From positions 1,302,001 through 1,366,000 of the forward strand of contig JAPYXD010000171.1 of assembly GCA_030998225.1 (NCBI GenBank): 64,000 bases of DNA. Direction: 5' to 3'. The position numbers and the translations under genes are program-made. Below the pieces are notes generated by a model. The model was given only the letters and a program-made list of their open reading frames with translations, was not told where the DNA came from and made no database searches. This document shows, piece by piece, positions 1 to 10,972 of the stretch. The DNA comes from Diplolepis rosae. Its lineage: Eukaryota > Arthropoda > Insecta > Hymenoptera > Diplolepididae. How positions within the stretch are numbered: position 1 is the first letter of the stretch; the number at the start of each line of letters is the position of its first letter.

Positions 1-1833
1 AGAGGCGCGAAGCAGACGACGAATTTGAATTTACGAAGTATATAGTTCAAGAAATAACACTTTTCTTCAATTTCTTGAAGAAAGTCTGCATGAAATAAAC
101 ATCAGTATGATCTTGGAAAATTTCATGAGGATTTCAACACTTCAAAAATAAACTTTCAGTGAAATTTAGTGACAATAAATGTATAAAATTTGAATCAATA
201 TATAATTTTCCATTCAAATTTATATACTTCTTACTAATTTTGTACATTTAACAATTTTTCAATTAGAACAATATTTTCTATCAAGATAAAATGAACATAA
301 AATTCAAGTTCATAATTTATATTTTCAGTTATATGTTAGAAATATTTTCATCTCACATTTTTGCAGCCTAAGCACAAACTTTTCATTCCAAAACTTAAAA
401 TCTCTACGGAAATGGAAAATTGTCTAATAGCAGTAGATAAATTAAAAAGCTAAAATATGTCTTTATTGGTATTTCCATATTAACATATAAATATTCGTAA
501 CATTGTAAAAAGATTTTAAAACTTCATAAAAATTTTTTTCTGCTTTATTCAAAGTCAATAAATATTCAATGTTTGGAATCGAAATATTAAGTAAATGATT
601 TTTAATTTCTGGGAATAAACTGCTTTAATAAGACAATCTTTCTTCTTTGTGAGAAATCTCAATTTTAAAATTAAAATTCTACGCATAGGATACAAAAACA
701 TAATATGAAAATACTTTTATTACAGAATTTTGAAATATACAAGTTGACCAATTTTTAATCGAGTAAATCGGCTACTTCAAGCAAAAAATTATGTTAAAAA
801 TATTTTATCAAAAAAAAATAAGACACATTACATTACGGTTTAAAATCCACATTCATAGATTGATGGTAAAAGCAGTTTAAAGTTTTTTAATCTTACGTTT
901 TAGTGACGTATGCACAGACTTTTAATCAGATAAATGAAATGCTTTATAGAAAGTCAAAATTTTCTTATTACTGCACTTAATCAAATTTATAAAGTAAAAA
1001 TATTTTTTAATTGATGCTTTCACTCAATTCTTTAAACATTCATTAATTGAAAATTGTACTCAAAATTTAATCTTGCAGCGTTCCAATATCCCCACAATGT
1101 TACAAAATCTTATTAATCATTATTTTAGTCGAATTATTTTCAAAATATTTAAAAAATAAATGTAAATATTTTGATTAAATACTCTGTCAAATTTTGCATT
1201 TGACTGATCTTGCAAAATTGTTGAAAGTTTTGAATACCGATAGAAGAAACTTTAAATGAAATTTTATGTCCATAAATGCTTAAAGTTCTATATAGAAATA
1301 TCAACTACAACATTCTCAAAATTTATAAATAAACTACTAAATTCAAAAAGTTCCGGATTTTTATAAAAACTATACAAATTTCAAATATGAATCAGTCAAA
1401 ATCTACTGATTATCAGTGAAATTTGACTGATTTAAATAACTAAAAACAGGTTACTGTGAATCAGTCAAATTTCACTGATTACTTCAGTGAAAAGTAACTG
1501 ATTTAACAATGAAAAATATTGTTTCCACTGATGATTCAGTGAAAAGGCAAATCACTGATTCAATCAGTGAAAATTTGACTGATTCAGATTTAGAGTGTAT
1601 ACAAATTTCAAATATAAAGTGTACTCTGTACATTAATCAAACAAATTTAGAAGATGAATATTTTAATAAATATTCCTAAATATTATTGGAATATGATACA
1701 TATCGATTTAGAAAAACTTCTTCAAAGTACTCAGACATTTTTCTTATTTTACGACATTTTTGCACCATGTTTGACCTTTGGGTAGGATTCAAGAAAACAA
1801 TTGTAGACATACTTTCATTACTTAGTAAAATAC
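1..1833. repeat. Left arm of a very long inverted repeat
   Basis: This stretch is the near-perfect reverse complement of 5279-7109; its first bases pair with position 7109. Homology stops inward at 1833 (left) and 5279 (right), where the flanks diverge. The arm is AT-rich, has no convincing coding sequence, and carries a nested palindromic MITE. The left end lies outside the window, so the true terminus is unknown. The arms bracket a hAT-type transposase remnant. hAT elements normally have terminal repeats of tens of bases, so these arms are either an unusual terminus or an inverted duplication that formed around the element. Confidence 0.93.
1389..1597. mobile_element. Palindromic MITE rich in ATCAGTGA-type motifs
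   Basis: About 209 bp built of repeated short words (GAATCAGTCAAA, TTTCACTGATT) in both orientations. It is flanked by an 18-bp direct repeat (1371-1388 and 1598-1615) that looks like a target duplication or a partial duplication of the flank. The same element sits at the mirrored place in the right arm (5515-5723). It codes for nothing. Confidence 0.6.
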
Positions 1834-1993
1834 AAAATCACAAAATAATAATTAAAACTAAACAATTTCCATACCCGAGGCACGCGCAGAAAGGAATACA
1901 GAACGTATCTCTGATATAAGAAATAAAATGTCATTATTTTGTGAGTAAGAAAGGGGTTTGAAAATGATTAACGCCATGCCTTGGCCATTAGAA

Positions 1994-4223
1994 TTAATCC
2001 TCTCCTTCGTGAGCGAAGAGCGACAAACCACTTTCCCTATCACTTTCTGCCATCTCATATAGATTTTCGGTCATTAATTGCAAATGCTTCGAAGTGATGC
2101 TCGTTGTTCTGGCTGTTTCAGCTCTCGCCTTTAGGGCTGATCGAGTAACACAAATTGAGTTGACCGTCCTGTTTCCTAAGCGATTTCTTTTGGGAGTTTT
2201 CGCGTCCGTGAGCATGGAGAAACCTCGCTCCGCCTCAGCATTTGAATGAGGAAGACTCCGAACATGATTCAATACTGAGGTCAAATTTGGAAAAAGTTTT
2301 TCTCCTGTACTCGTCGAAGATACACCGATACTAGACCACATTTAGTCAAAACATAAATTCGACCACTTTTCTTTGAGTTCCTGTCTGATTTTGAGTAAAG
2401 AATCCCACTCTTTTTGTACACCTATTCTATCAAAGGACCCTAAATCTTGACAAACTTTCCAGACCCTAGGAAAAGTTTCGCTTCGATCAGCATAGAAAGC
2501 TACTTGAGGCCGGAAAACAGCAACGCAAGACAAAAAGATGTCATCAAAAGGAAGTCGATTGCGAATTTCTTCGCTTGCTGTGACATAAAATTTCAAGCAA
2601 TTACGAAGAAATAGATCAACTTCTACTATTTGCAATTTCTTGTTTGTAAGTTGCTGCTGGAAATATTCTCGCGTTTCCTTACCAACGTCAATGTCTTGAA
2701 GCGGCTTTTGATTACTAGGATCTGCAAAGTTAACATTTCTAATGATTTGAAAGAATAAATTCGGTTGAAGAAGACCCTCTTTCAAATAACTGCTAAGAAT
2801 CCATACGAAGAATTTAGCCGAGTTTGGCTGGAGTTCCTGAACCATTGTTTCGCGACTTTGAAATTTCGCATTGTATACGTTGAACCTATTCAAAGTAAAT
2901 TTCAAGAATAGGAAATATGCGAGTGTCAAAGGATTCTGCATTTTTCCTAACAAGTCTTTGGCCTTCTCTACCTTCTCAGATACGAGGACCATAAGATACT
3001 GAAGAATAACTTCCCAATTCTTTATTATAATATCTATGCATCGATAGCGGACAAGCCAGCGAGTTTCAGAATGACTAGGAATTTTTTGATAGTCATTTCC
3101 TAATTCCAAAACAATCGATCGAAAAATAGCCGTTCGCTTGGAGCTAGCATTAAGAAAAGCTGGCAAATCTTTGATTAAATCCCCTACATCTGGGATTGTG
3201 GCACAAGCATATTTTGCTACAATTGCTGACGAATGCGAGACACACGGGAAAACAATTAAACGGGGACTTTTTTCCTTTAATTTTGTTTTAAATGAGGACC
3301 TATTGCCGACCATCACCTGTGCATTATCACAAGCTAAAGCACAGATATTAGATAAAGGGATTTTCTGCCCGGACAATGCTTTTTCGAACGCATCAAAAAT
3401 TTTAGAGGCAGAACAATCCGAAGCATTTACATTAATAAGCTGGAGCAATTCCACCCTGACAGAAAATGTCGTTGGCTCCACATATCGAACCATTAATGAC
3501 AGACACTTTTCTAGAGTCCTGTCGGTCGTTTAGTCTTCGTACACTGAAAATGATTGCTTACGCAAAATATTTGCCATGCGATCAGTTTCAGCAGCACATA
3601 CGACGTTATTTACAACTAGGAAAATTTAAGTGTGGCTCAATCTAACGTCTTTTAAAACCGAAGGTTCCATATCTTGGAAAAGTCCTATTAATTCTGATGA
3701 AATCGCGAATGGTAAATTATGCTCTACGAAAAATGTACTAATCCTAATCTCTGCTCCTTGTACTTTCTGTTTGAAAGTAACACTTTCCGGAATCGTGGAA
3801 TTTGTGAATTCTGAAGCAGAAGAACTTGCTACAAAAAGGTTCAACACTGTAAGAATTGGCAGTTACATTAGAAGAATTTTCACTTACTACTCCATACCAT
3901 TCTAATTTATTTGAAAACTCTTGCTTCTTTCTGTGTGATAAAGATGCTTCATGCTTTTCAATTTCCGATTTGCCACATAGCAACGTTTTATTGCAAATTT
4001 TGCAATGAAATCTTGTTTCATCTGCTAATGTAACCACCCACTCTCTCCACGACGGAAATTCCTCAAACCATCCCAACTGAAAGTTTTTTGAATTTTTCAT
4101 GACTTTTCTAGCGGGTTGACATTCGTTTGAACCAGAGTTCAAACGGTGGTCAACCTTCGTTTGAACCTGGCTGTCCTTCAAAACACTCGAATTTGGGTCA
4201 ACCGGATTACTCATTGTGAACAA
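1994..4223 (-). pseudogene. hAT-superfamily transposase, decayed
   Basis: Read from 4223 downward. A BED-type zinc finger comes first (CKIC pair then KHEASLSH, about residues 70-100 of the first segment). A segment typical of hAT proteins follows (AEIRIS...FVEHNLPF, 3847-3626). The catalytic-core region comes next (3493-2345), with CDNAQVMVG, PCVSHSSAIVAKY and SETRWLVRY. The C-terminal dimerisation block closes it (2341-1994: LPHSNAEAERGF...KRNRL). These are hallmarks of hAT transposases, which cut and paste DNA using an RNase-H-like fold. At least four lesions break it: a frameshift near 3850, stops near 3604 and 3533, and an in-frame TAA at 2342-2344. The segments are otherwise collinear, so this is one dead gene. 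It lies wholly between the long inverted arms. Confidence 0.9.
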
Positions 4224-5278
4224 TAAATTATACGACGAAGGAAAACAGAATTATTTGAAAAGAATTAATAAGATGAAAAGTCGATGAAATTGAGCGAATG
4301 TGAATAATTTGTAATCTGCACACAAATTAAGTTTCACAAAATAAACTTACCCACAAGCATCAAACAATAACGTACGTAAGAGCACTCACGTATCACCAAA
4401 TAATAATATAATATTCTTACTTTTGCCGTTTTCAATAAGGAATTACGATAAAAATATGAAGAATCCACACTCTTGCCTTCTCAAATAACGCATAAAGCGA
4501 GAATCAAGTATATCTTAGAAGAAAACAAAAGAAGGTTGCTATTGTTATTTGTTTTCGTCTCCAATTTGACCTCTATACCGTTCGTTTGCGATTTAAAACA
4601 TTGGTAACTTTTTGGCTATTAATCTGATTGAGCTACAACTTTTCAGAAAACTTTCTTTACTAAAGTATTAAAATTTTTCTCCTGTAGATAGTTTCAGAAA
4701 ATGTAGACACTTAATACAATATTAATAAAATCGTAAAATTCCGAAAGTTTGTTAAGCTAGCGCGAGTGGAAGTAGAGAAAACAATTTTTTTTTAAATGTA
4801 CTTCTCCCAATTACTTGAAAAATTAGAAGTTTTAAAAATTTTTGCAAAAGGAAAAACGATGTGCCTTGAAAGTGTGTACAAGTCCTTGAAATTCAAATTC
4901 GAACGATTTTTATAATTAATTATCCTGTACATTTAAAGATACAATTTTTGTATTTGGAATAAGTTTTCTGCAATTACGAAAAAATTTATTTAGAGTACAT
5001 AAAATTTATTGAACTATTACTAGTAAACTCTACCTCCGTGGTGGTGTGGAAAGGAGTTTTATTTCAGAATATTTGGGATTCTCTAAGAATGAACCAGCTT
5101 TTTTATTTTAATATTTCAAATGTGTTTTCTTTCTTTTATGTTTAAGGCAAAAACTAGATCTAAAAAAAGCAAAAAAACCTATTTCTCTAATTGCGTCCAA
5201 GATTAGAGCAGAATCTATGCAACGAATTGTTAAAGGTTTTAAAAGTTTTCGCTTTAATTTAAAAAGCAAGTCTTCATA
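4224..5278. other. AT-rich spacer between hAT remnant and right arm
   Basis: This is upstream of the hAT start on the minus strand. I see no coding potential, repeat or RNA gene. It would have to hold the promoter of the transposase, but no clear TATA box or initiator stands out from the AT background. Confidence 0.5.
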
Positions 5279-7109
5279 GTATTTTACTAAGTAATGAAGG
5301 TATGTCTACAATTGTTTTCTTGAATCCTACCCAAAGGTCAAACATGGTGCAAAAATGTCGTAAAAAAAGAAAAATGTCTGAGTACTTTGAAGAAGTTTTT
5401 CTAAATCGATATGTATCATATTCCAATAATATTTAGGAATATTTATTAAAATATTCATCTTCTAAATTTGTTTGATTAATGTACAGAGTACACTTTATAT
5501 TTGAAATTTGTATACACTCTAAATCTGAATCAGTCAAATTTTCACTGATTGAATCGGTGATTTGCCTTTTCACTGAATCTTCAGTAGAAACAATATTTTT
5601 CACTGTTAAATCAGTTACTTTTCACTGAAGTATTCAGTGAAATTTGACTGATTCACAGTAACCTGTTTTTAGTTATTTAAATCAGTCAAATTTCACTGAT
5701 AATCAGTAGATTTTGACTGATTCATATTTGAAATTTGTACAGTTTTTAAAAAAATCCGGAACTTTTTGAATTTAGTAGTTTATTTATAAAATTTGAGAAT
5801 GTTGTAGTTGATATTTCTATATAGAACTTTAAGCATTTATGGACATAAAATTTCATTTAAAGTTTCTTCTATCGGTATTCAAAACTTTCTACAATTTTGC
5901 AAGATCAGTCAAATGCAAAATTTGACAGAGTATTTAATCAAAATATTTACATTTATTTTTTAAATATTTTGAAAATAATTTGACTAAAATAATGATTAAT
6001 AAGATTTTGTAACATTGTGGGAATATTAGAACGCTGCAAGATTAAATTTTGAGTACAATTTTCAATTAATGAATGTTTAAAGAATTGAGTGAAAGCATCA
6101 ATTAAAAAATATTTTTACTTTATAAATTTGATTAAGTGCAGTAATAAGAAAATTTTGACTTTCTATAAAGCATTTCATTTATCTGATTAAAAGTCTGTGC
6201 ATACGTCAATAAAACGTAAGATTAAAAAACTTTAAACTGCTTTTACCATCAATCTATGAATGTGGATCTTAAACCGTAATTTAATGTGTCTTTTTTTTTT
6301 GATAAAATATTTTTAACATAATTTTTTGCTTGAAGTAGCCGATTTACTCGATTAAAAATTGGTCAACTTGTATATTTCAAAATTCTGTAATAAAAGTATT
6401 TTCATATTATGTTTTTGTATCCTATGCGTAGAATTTTAATTTTAAAATTGAGATTTCTCACAAAGAAGAAAGATTGTCTTATTAAAGCAGTTTATTCCCA
6501 GAAATTAAAAATCATTTACTTAATATTTCGATTCCAAACATTGAATATTTATTGACTTTGAATAAAGCAGAAAAAAATTTTTATGAAGTGTTAAAATCTT
6601 TTTACAATGTTACGAATATTTATATGTTAATATGGAAATACCAATAAAGACATATTTTAGCTTTTTAATTTATCTACTGCTATTAGACAATTTTCCATTT
6701 CCGTAGAGATTTTAAGTTTTGGAATGAAAAGTTTGTGCTTAGGCTACAAAAATGTGAGATGAAAATATTTCTAACATATAACTGAAAAAATAAATTATGA
6801 ACTTGAATTTTATGTTCATTTTATCTTGATAGAAAATATTGTTGTAATTGAAAAATTGTTAAATGTACCAAATTAGTAAGAAGTATATAAATTTGAATGG
6901 AAAATTATATATTGATTCAAATTTTATACATTTATTGTCACTAAATTTCACTGAAAGTTTATTTTTGAAGTGTTGAAATCCTCATGAAATTTTCCAAGAT
7001 CATACTGATGTTTATTTCATGCAGACTTTCTTCAAGAAATTGAAGAAAAGTGTTATTTCTTGAACTATATACTTCGTAAATTCAAATTCGTCGTCTGCTT
7101 CGCGCCTCT
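5279..7109. repeat. Right arm of the very long inverted repeat
   Basis: Reverse complement of 1-1833 with only scattered substitutions and small indels. It contains the mirrored MITE (5515-5723). Sequence continues rightward past 7109, but the partner is beyond the window, so the outer limit cannot be set. Confidence 0.93.
5515..5723. mobile_element. Mirrored copy of the palindromic MITE
   Basis: The same element as at 1389-1597, in inverted orientation and at the corresponding place in the arm, with similar flanking direct repeats (5497-5514 and from 5724). Its presence in both arms means the arms were duplicated or homogenised after the MITE inserted. Confidence 0.6.
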
Positions 7110-9011
7110 TTTGCACGTACTCGAGAAAAATACAATTCTTAATTTCGACTCGATAAACGAAAGCGTGAAATCTAAAAATAACTTGAAAGCTCAAGCATTG
7201 TAACGAAGTCCGTCTTCGTGCACCTTCGGCTTTACACGAAGCTGGTGACCGCAGCGTGTAGCAGAGCCGACACACTGACACGCCACGTTTGCATGTTTTT
7301 CTCCCAGATGGGAACGTGGTGGGGGCCGAAAAATCCCACGTTCTGGAGACACTGCGTGAGGGCAACGCAAATCGACGGTTATGGCCCTAAAAGGTCCGAT
7401 ACCCGTCGACTTACCCGCCGCCCTCTTGACACCCGTTGAGTACGGATCACGAGTTCGACCGAATTACAACTGTATCCGGTTCAGGAGTCGGGAAGGATCT
7501 TGATGAGAGGCTGGAGATGTCCGGGATCCGCAGGAACGCTGGTCTCGTCGCTCGTGCTTGTAGGAGGAAGGAACTCAAAAGAAAACCACTGAGTTTAAAA
7601 GAAATCAACTTTAATTATTAGCACATGTCGTAAAATCAATTTTGCTGTACCAGGTCTCGATCGAGGATCGACTTACTCTCCGTTGACGATTTTCTATCGG
7701 ATCGATTTCCTCCTCCTCGAGTTTCGAGTTGAGGCATCCGATTGGCCGGACGTGTCAACGTCGTCATAGCAACGACGAATGCTCGTTGCTCGAAACCCGA
7801 GGCGGGGAGTCTTTACTGGTTATATCCAGCTTGAGGAAATTCTATGAATTCCATTTAAAATATTTGTCATTCAAATAAAATCAATAAAGTAAAATATATA
7901 TATTAAATTAATTAAGTCAAATATATATAATGTATATGAAAGTTAACTATGATGTTAATGAATGTTTCATTAATGAATGTTAATGAATTTTTTAAAGGTA
8001 TCCCCAGGCGAAAGCAGATAACTTTTCTTTTATTAGTTTCAAAATAAAATATTTAAATTTAATTTTGTAAAATTAATTTACCTAAAAATAAAAATACAAC
8101 TCTAAGGTATTGTTGAATCTCAATCTTCAATTTCCACGTCTTTAAATAATTTGCAACTTATTTAAAAACGAAGGAATTCGAAGAATGATTATCCTAAAGC
8201 GCTTTCAATTAGAAAAGAAAAGAGGAAAAGCGAAAGAAGGAGATAGTTAAAGAAGGAGAGTGCGCTCGAGCGGACGAAGGAGACAAGGAGAAGGAAAAAG
8301 GCGCGCAAGGGGAAAGCGCTAGTTGGCTACCAATAATACCGTCTGGCTATGTTAGCCGTCGACGGAGTTCCTAGAATTAAAAGGAGCAAGCGACGGTCGT
8401 AGTAAATGCCAAAATGTTTTATATCAAGAGATAGTGAATCATTAAAATTTTCTTTTCGGGGTCATATATTAAATTGGACTTACTCAGATCCAGGCTGAAA
8501 CCACTGATAATCCGGAAGGGGTACACACTTTCCAATTCACTTCATAATATGTTGAAACTCTGACAGGTAGGCACCAAATCCACAAATCAATTCTGGGCTG
8601 GACTAATGATGATCCCAAAAGGTGAGTTTTAGATACACCTTTCAATATATGCGATGTGGCTTCTGTGGTTTCGAATCGTAGACACTCTTCAATATAAGAA
8701 CCGTTCACCGGTTCCACTTTTTAACTCACAACAATGTTGCACTAAATTCAATTTCAATGTAATTTTAAATTAATGAGGAAGACAATGAAAAAAGATGGAA
8801 TGAGTTATCCGGGGTAACTTCAAAGGAGAGTTCTCAAATTCAAGATGGTCCGAGGGGAACTCTGATACTAATTTTTTGAGCAGAGTTCCGGCGTTGAAGA
8901 TAGTCCGACGGCAACTGAAGATTCGCAGAGTCGCAGGTACTATTAGGTACTAGTGGATTTTATTTTTTAGGCGATACTGACTATGTTTCATTTGCCCTGC
9001 TAATATTCTTC
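7110..9011. other. No recognised gene; GC-richer block then AT-rich flank
   Basis: The block at 7200-7850 is clearly richer in GC than its surroundings. It has short open frames in several phases, none resembling a protein I know. Patches at 8215-8420 are purine-rich. An open frame on the minus strand at 8484-8717 has no recognised motif. This could be decayed LTR or leader sequence, but I cannot support that. Confidence 0.35.
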
Positions 9012-9442
9012 TGATGTTGGCCTGACCTTGGCACGTGGCTGAGCTGGCCTCTTTTCCTTTGGGTCGGCATTTTTGTGTACTGAAGAAATAAAAGGGGAGA
9101 CTTCGTTTTTCTTATTTAGGTTTCCCCGACGTTCCTTCTTCTTGAGATTATTCATTTCTTAATTTCTATCCTTTGCTGCGCCGGTCAATATTCTTGTGTA
9201 CTTAAGACATTCCGATTGGTTTCCCTTGTTAACAGGTAGTTTAGGGTTTACGATGTTTTCTATTAATAAGTTTACTACTATCTCTCTTTCTATTACAATT
9301 TTATTTTCGTACATTCAATTTTCGTCTAATCAATACTTTTTAAAAGCTGTTGCTTATGCATGTTTTATGTTAAAATCTTTTATTAGTTCTACATATTTTA
9401 ATATTATAAATGAATAAATAACGATAGTTACATGACGTGACA
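9012..9442 (-). repeat. LTR-like repeat, copy 1 (candidate 3' LTR)
   Basis: About 430 bp, closely matching 17968-18398 in the same orientation. On the minus strand it starts TGTCACGTCATG and ends CATCA, the TG...CA ends of an LTR. A polypurine tract lies directly upstream on that strand (9443-9453). The polypurine tract marks the 3' LTR of a minus-strand element, in agreement with the minus-strand gag-protease at 13130-14917. No target-site duplication was found, so this could also be an isolated LTR remnant. Confidence 0.6.
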
Positions 9443-9453
9443 CCTCTCCTCTT
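9443..9453 (-). other. Polypurine tract next to LTR-like repeat
   Basis: AAGAGGAGG reads on the minus strand and abuts the TGTCACG start of the repeat. In LTR retrotransposons this tract primes plus-strand DNA synthesis. A 12-bp stem with an 11-base loop lies just upstream (9456-9490). Confidence 0.55.
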
Positions 9454-9680
9454 AAGTTCGAACACGGGGATGCAATGACCGTGTTTGAACTTTTCGAAAT
9501 AATTAAGTTAACATTCGTTTTTGATTAAAATTCTTGTTAAGATAGAATTTTCGTTGAAATGAATTGAAGCTATTCTTATCGTCTGTGGTTTACATTCATA
9601 CTTTGGTAGGTTAATAATCGTGTTTTCGCAAATAAATTAAATTTGATACATTGAATTTAATACATATATTATATACAACT

Positions 9681-9743
9681 TTTTCTAAATCATTTCAGTC
9701 GATTATGTCGATAATTAGAAGTGTGTATCATTCACCATGATAA
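9681..9743 (+). repeat. 63-bp direct repeat unit (outer copy)
   Basis: Nearly identical to 10004-10068, which forms the inner left arm and loop of the tRNA-like palindrome. It suggests the palindromic element was duplicated in part, or inserted into a related copy. Confidence 0.7.
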
Positions 9744-9860
9744 CCGAACTCTACCATATCGACCCCATCAACCTGTGATTTAGAATTAACGTCATTTAAG
9801 ACCAGATGGAATTTTCAATATATATTTAAACAATTTTTTCTGTGAAAAAAGGAACGCTTC

Positions 9861-9933
9861 CACTCCGCTGGGCATCGAGCCCAGGACCTTTCGATTGCCA
9901 GTTGAATGCTCTATCATCTGAGCTACGGAGGTT
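9861..9933 (-). tRNA. tRNA-like sequence, probably SINE head or pseudo-tRNA
   Basis: It shows the D-arm GCTC...GAGC (A-box like TAGCTCAGATGATAGAGC), a 7-base anticodon loop CTGGCAA with GGC in the anticodon position, and a perfect T-arm stem CTGGG/CCCAG around CTCGATG. The acceptor stem pairs in only 5 of 7 positions and the anticodon stem has one mismatch. The head is followed by a tail shared with its mirror copy. I take it to be a tRNA-derived repeat, not a working tRNA. Confidence 0.55.
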
Positions 9934-10167
9934 CCACAAAACTTTTCTCACAGAATCTATTTACGCCAATTTGGCCACGGATATATCCTGAACTATATAC
10001 AAATTTTTCTAAATCATTTCAGTCGATTATGTCGATAATTAGAAGAGTGTATCATTCACCATGATAACAAAATCGACTGAAATGATTTGGAAAAATTAGT
10101 AAAATAGTTCATGATATATCCGTAGCCAAATTGGCGTAAATAGATTCTGTGAGAAAAGTTTTGTGGA

Positions 10168-10240
10168 ACCTCCGTAGCTCAGATGATAGAGCATTCAACT
10201 GGCAATCGAAAGGTCCTGGGCTCGATACCCAGCGGAGTGG
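10168..10240 (+). tRNA. tRNA-like sequence, mirror copy
   Basis: Same fold and GGC anticodon position as the copy at 9861-9933. The T-loop differs by one base (CTCGATA), which leaves the CTGGG/CCCAG stem intact. The incomplete acceptor stem again argues for a pseudo-tRNA or SINE head. Confidence 0.55.
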
Positions 10241-10300
10241 AAGCGTTCCTTTTTTCACAGAAAAAATTGTTTAAATATATATTGAAAATTCCATCTGGTC

Positions 10301-10735
10301 TCAAAACCCTTTATATTCGCTTTTAACTGTTATCCATTCCACAAATTTTTTATTTCGCTCCGGAGCAGTACAATTTACTGGCTTGCGACCTTCGCAACGT
10401 TCGCATGTGACAGTCCATTTATATAGCATTACTTTTTCGGAGCTGTTTCCTACAGGTGATTTAAATTTATTTTCGGGCTCTGTTTGTTCAATAAATAAAT
10501 ATTCTCTATGCAAAAGTTCTAATAGTTTCCGTGCTGAATTATGCTTAGCCTCTTTCTTTGTTTTAGGTTTTTCCCCCATACTTTTGTATATATTTAATTC
10601 TTTTCGGATTTCGCACGCCGCTACAAATATTGGCATATGACTTGATGTATTACATTGGACAATTTAAAATTTTGGATCGCTAATATCGTATTCTAAGCTT
10701 ATTTCGTGTATAATTTCAAGTGGACTGTTAGTAAT
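10301..10735 (-). pseudogene. dsRNA-binding domain protein fragment
   Basis: Read downward from about 10735, a canonical double-stranded-RNA-binding motif is visible: SPLEIIHEISLEYDI (helix 1), SHMPIFVAACEI (beta strands), then TKKEAKHNSARKLLELL (the RNA-contacting KKEAK helix). One TAA interrupts it, a few codons before SHMPIF. After the domain the frame stays open for about 60 more residues with a CERC pair. Such domains occur in Dicer partners, ADAR, Staufen and related proteins; I cannot say which was the source. The fragment is flanked by the tRNA-like palindrome and by a MITE. It may be a captured host exon, an exon of a broken gene, or a TE-encoded domain. Confidence 0.65.
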
Positions 10736-10972
10736 TGTCAGTGCTCCCAGATCGTGGATGGAATTTACCCCCTCCATTTTGACATTTAATTGAAAAAAAG
10801 CAATTTTTCAAGTATAATTTGGGCAAACTTTCAAATATAATTAAAGAACAACTTGAAAAAGTAATATAATTCAAAAATTCACCCAAATTATATTTGAAAA
10901 ATTGTTTTTTTGCAATAAACTGGTAGAGCGCAGGGGATAAATTCGATCCACGATCTGGGAGCACTGATAATT
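10733..10972. mobile_element. MITE, 240 bp, 40-bp terminal inverted repeats
   Basis: Ends match as inverted repeats (AATTGTCAGTGCTCCCAGAT... and its mirror), and a second inner inverted pair lies between them. It has no coding capacity. The superfamily is not assignable from the ends. Confidence 0.75.

Larger units (their letters stand above)
9799..10301. repeat. Palindrome with two head-to-head tRNA-like sequences
   Basis: Left arm 9799-10028, loop about 10029-10070, right arm 10071-10301, with arms over 95 percent alike by eye. Each arm carries one tRNA-like sequence plus the same downstream tail (GGAAGCGTTCC, then a T-rich stretch). The structure could form a giant hairpin. It sits directly against the dsRBD remnant, whose stop codon is at 10301. 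Confidence 0.88.

Noticed and set aside
7218..7621. ORFs in the GC-richer block after the right arm
   Set aside because: Composition-driven; no domain, no splice context and no start support.
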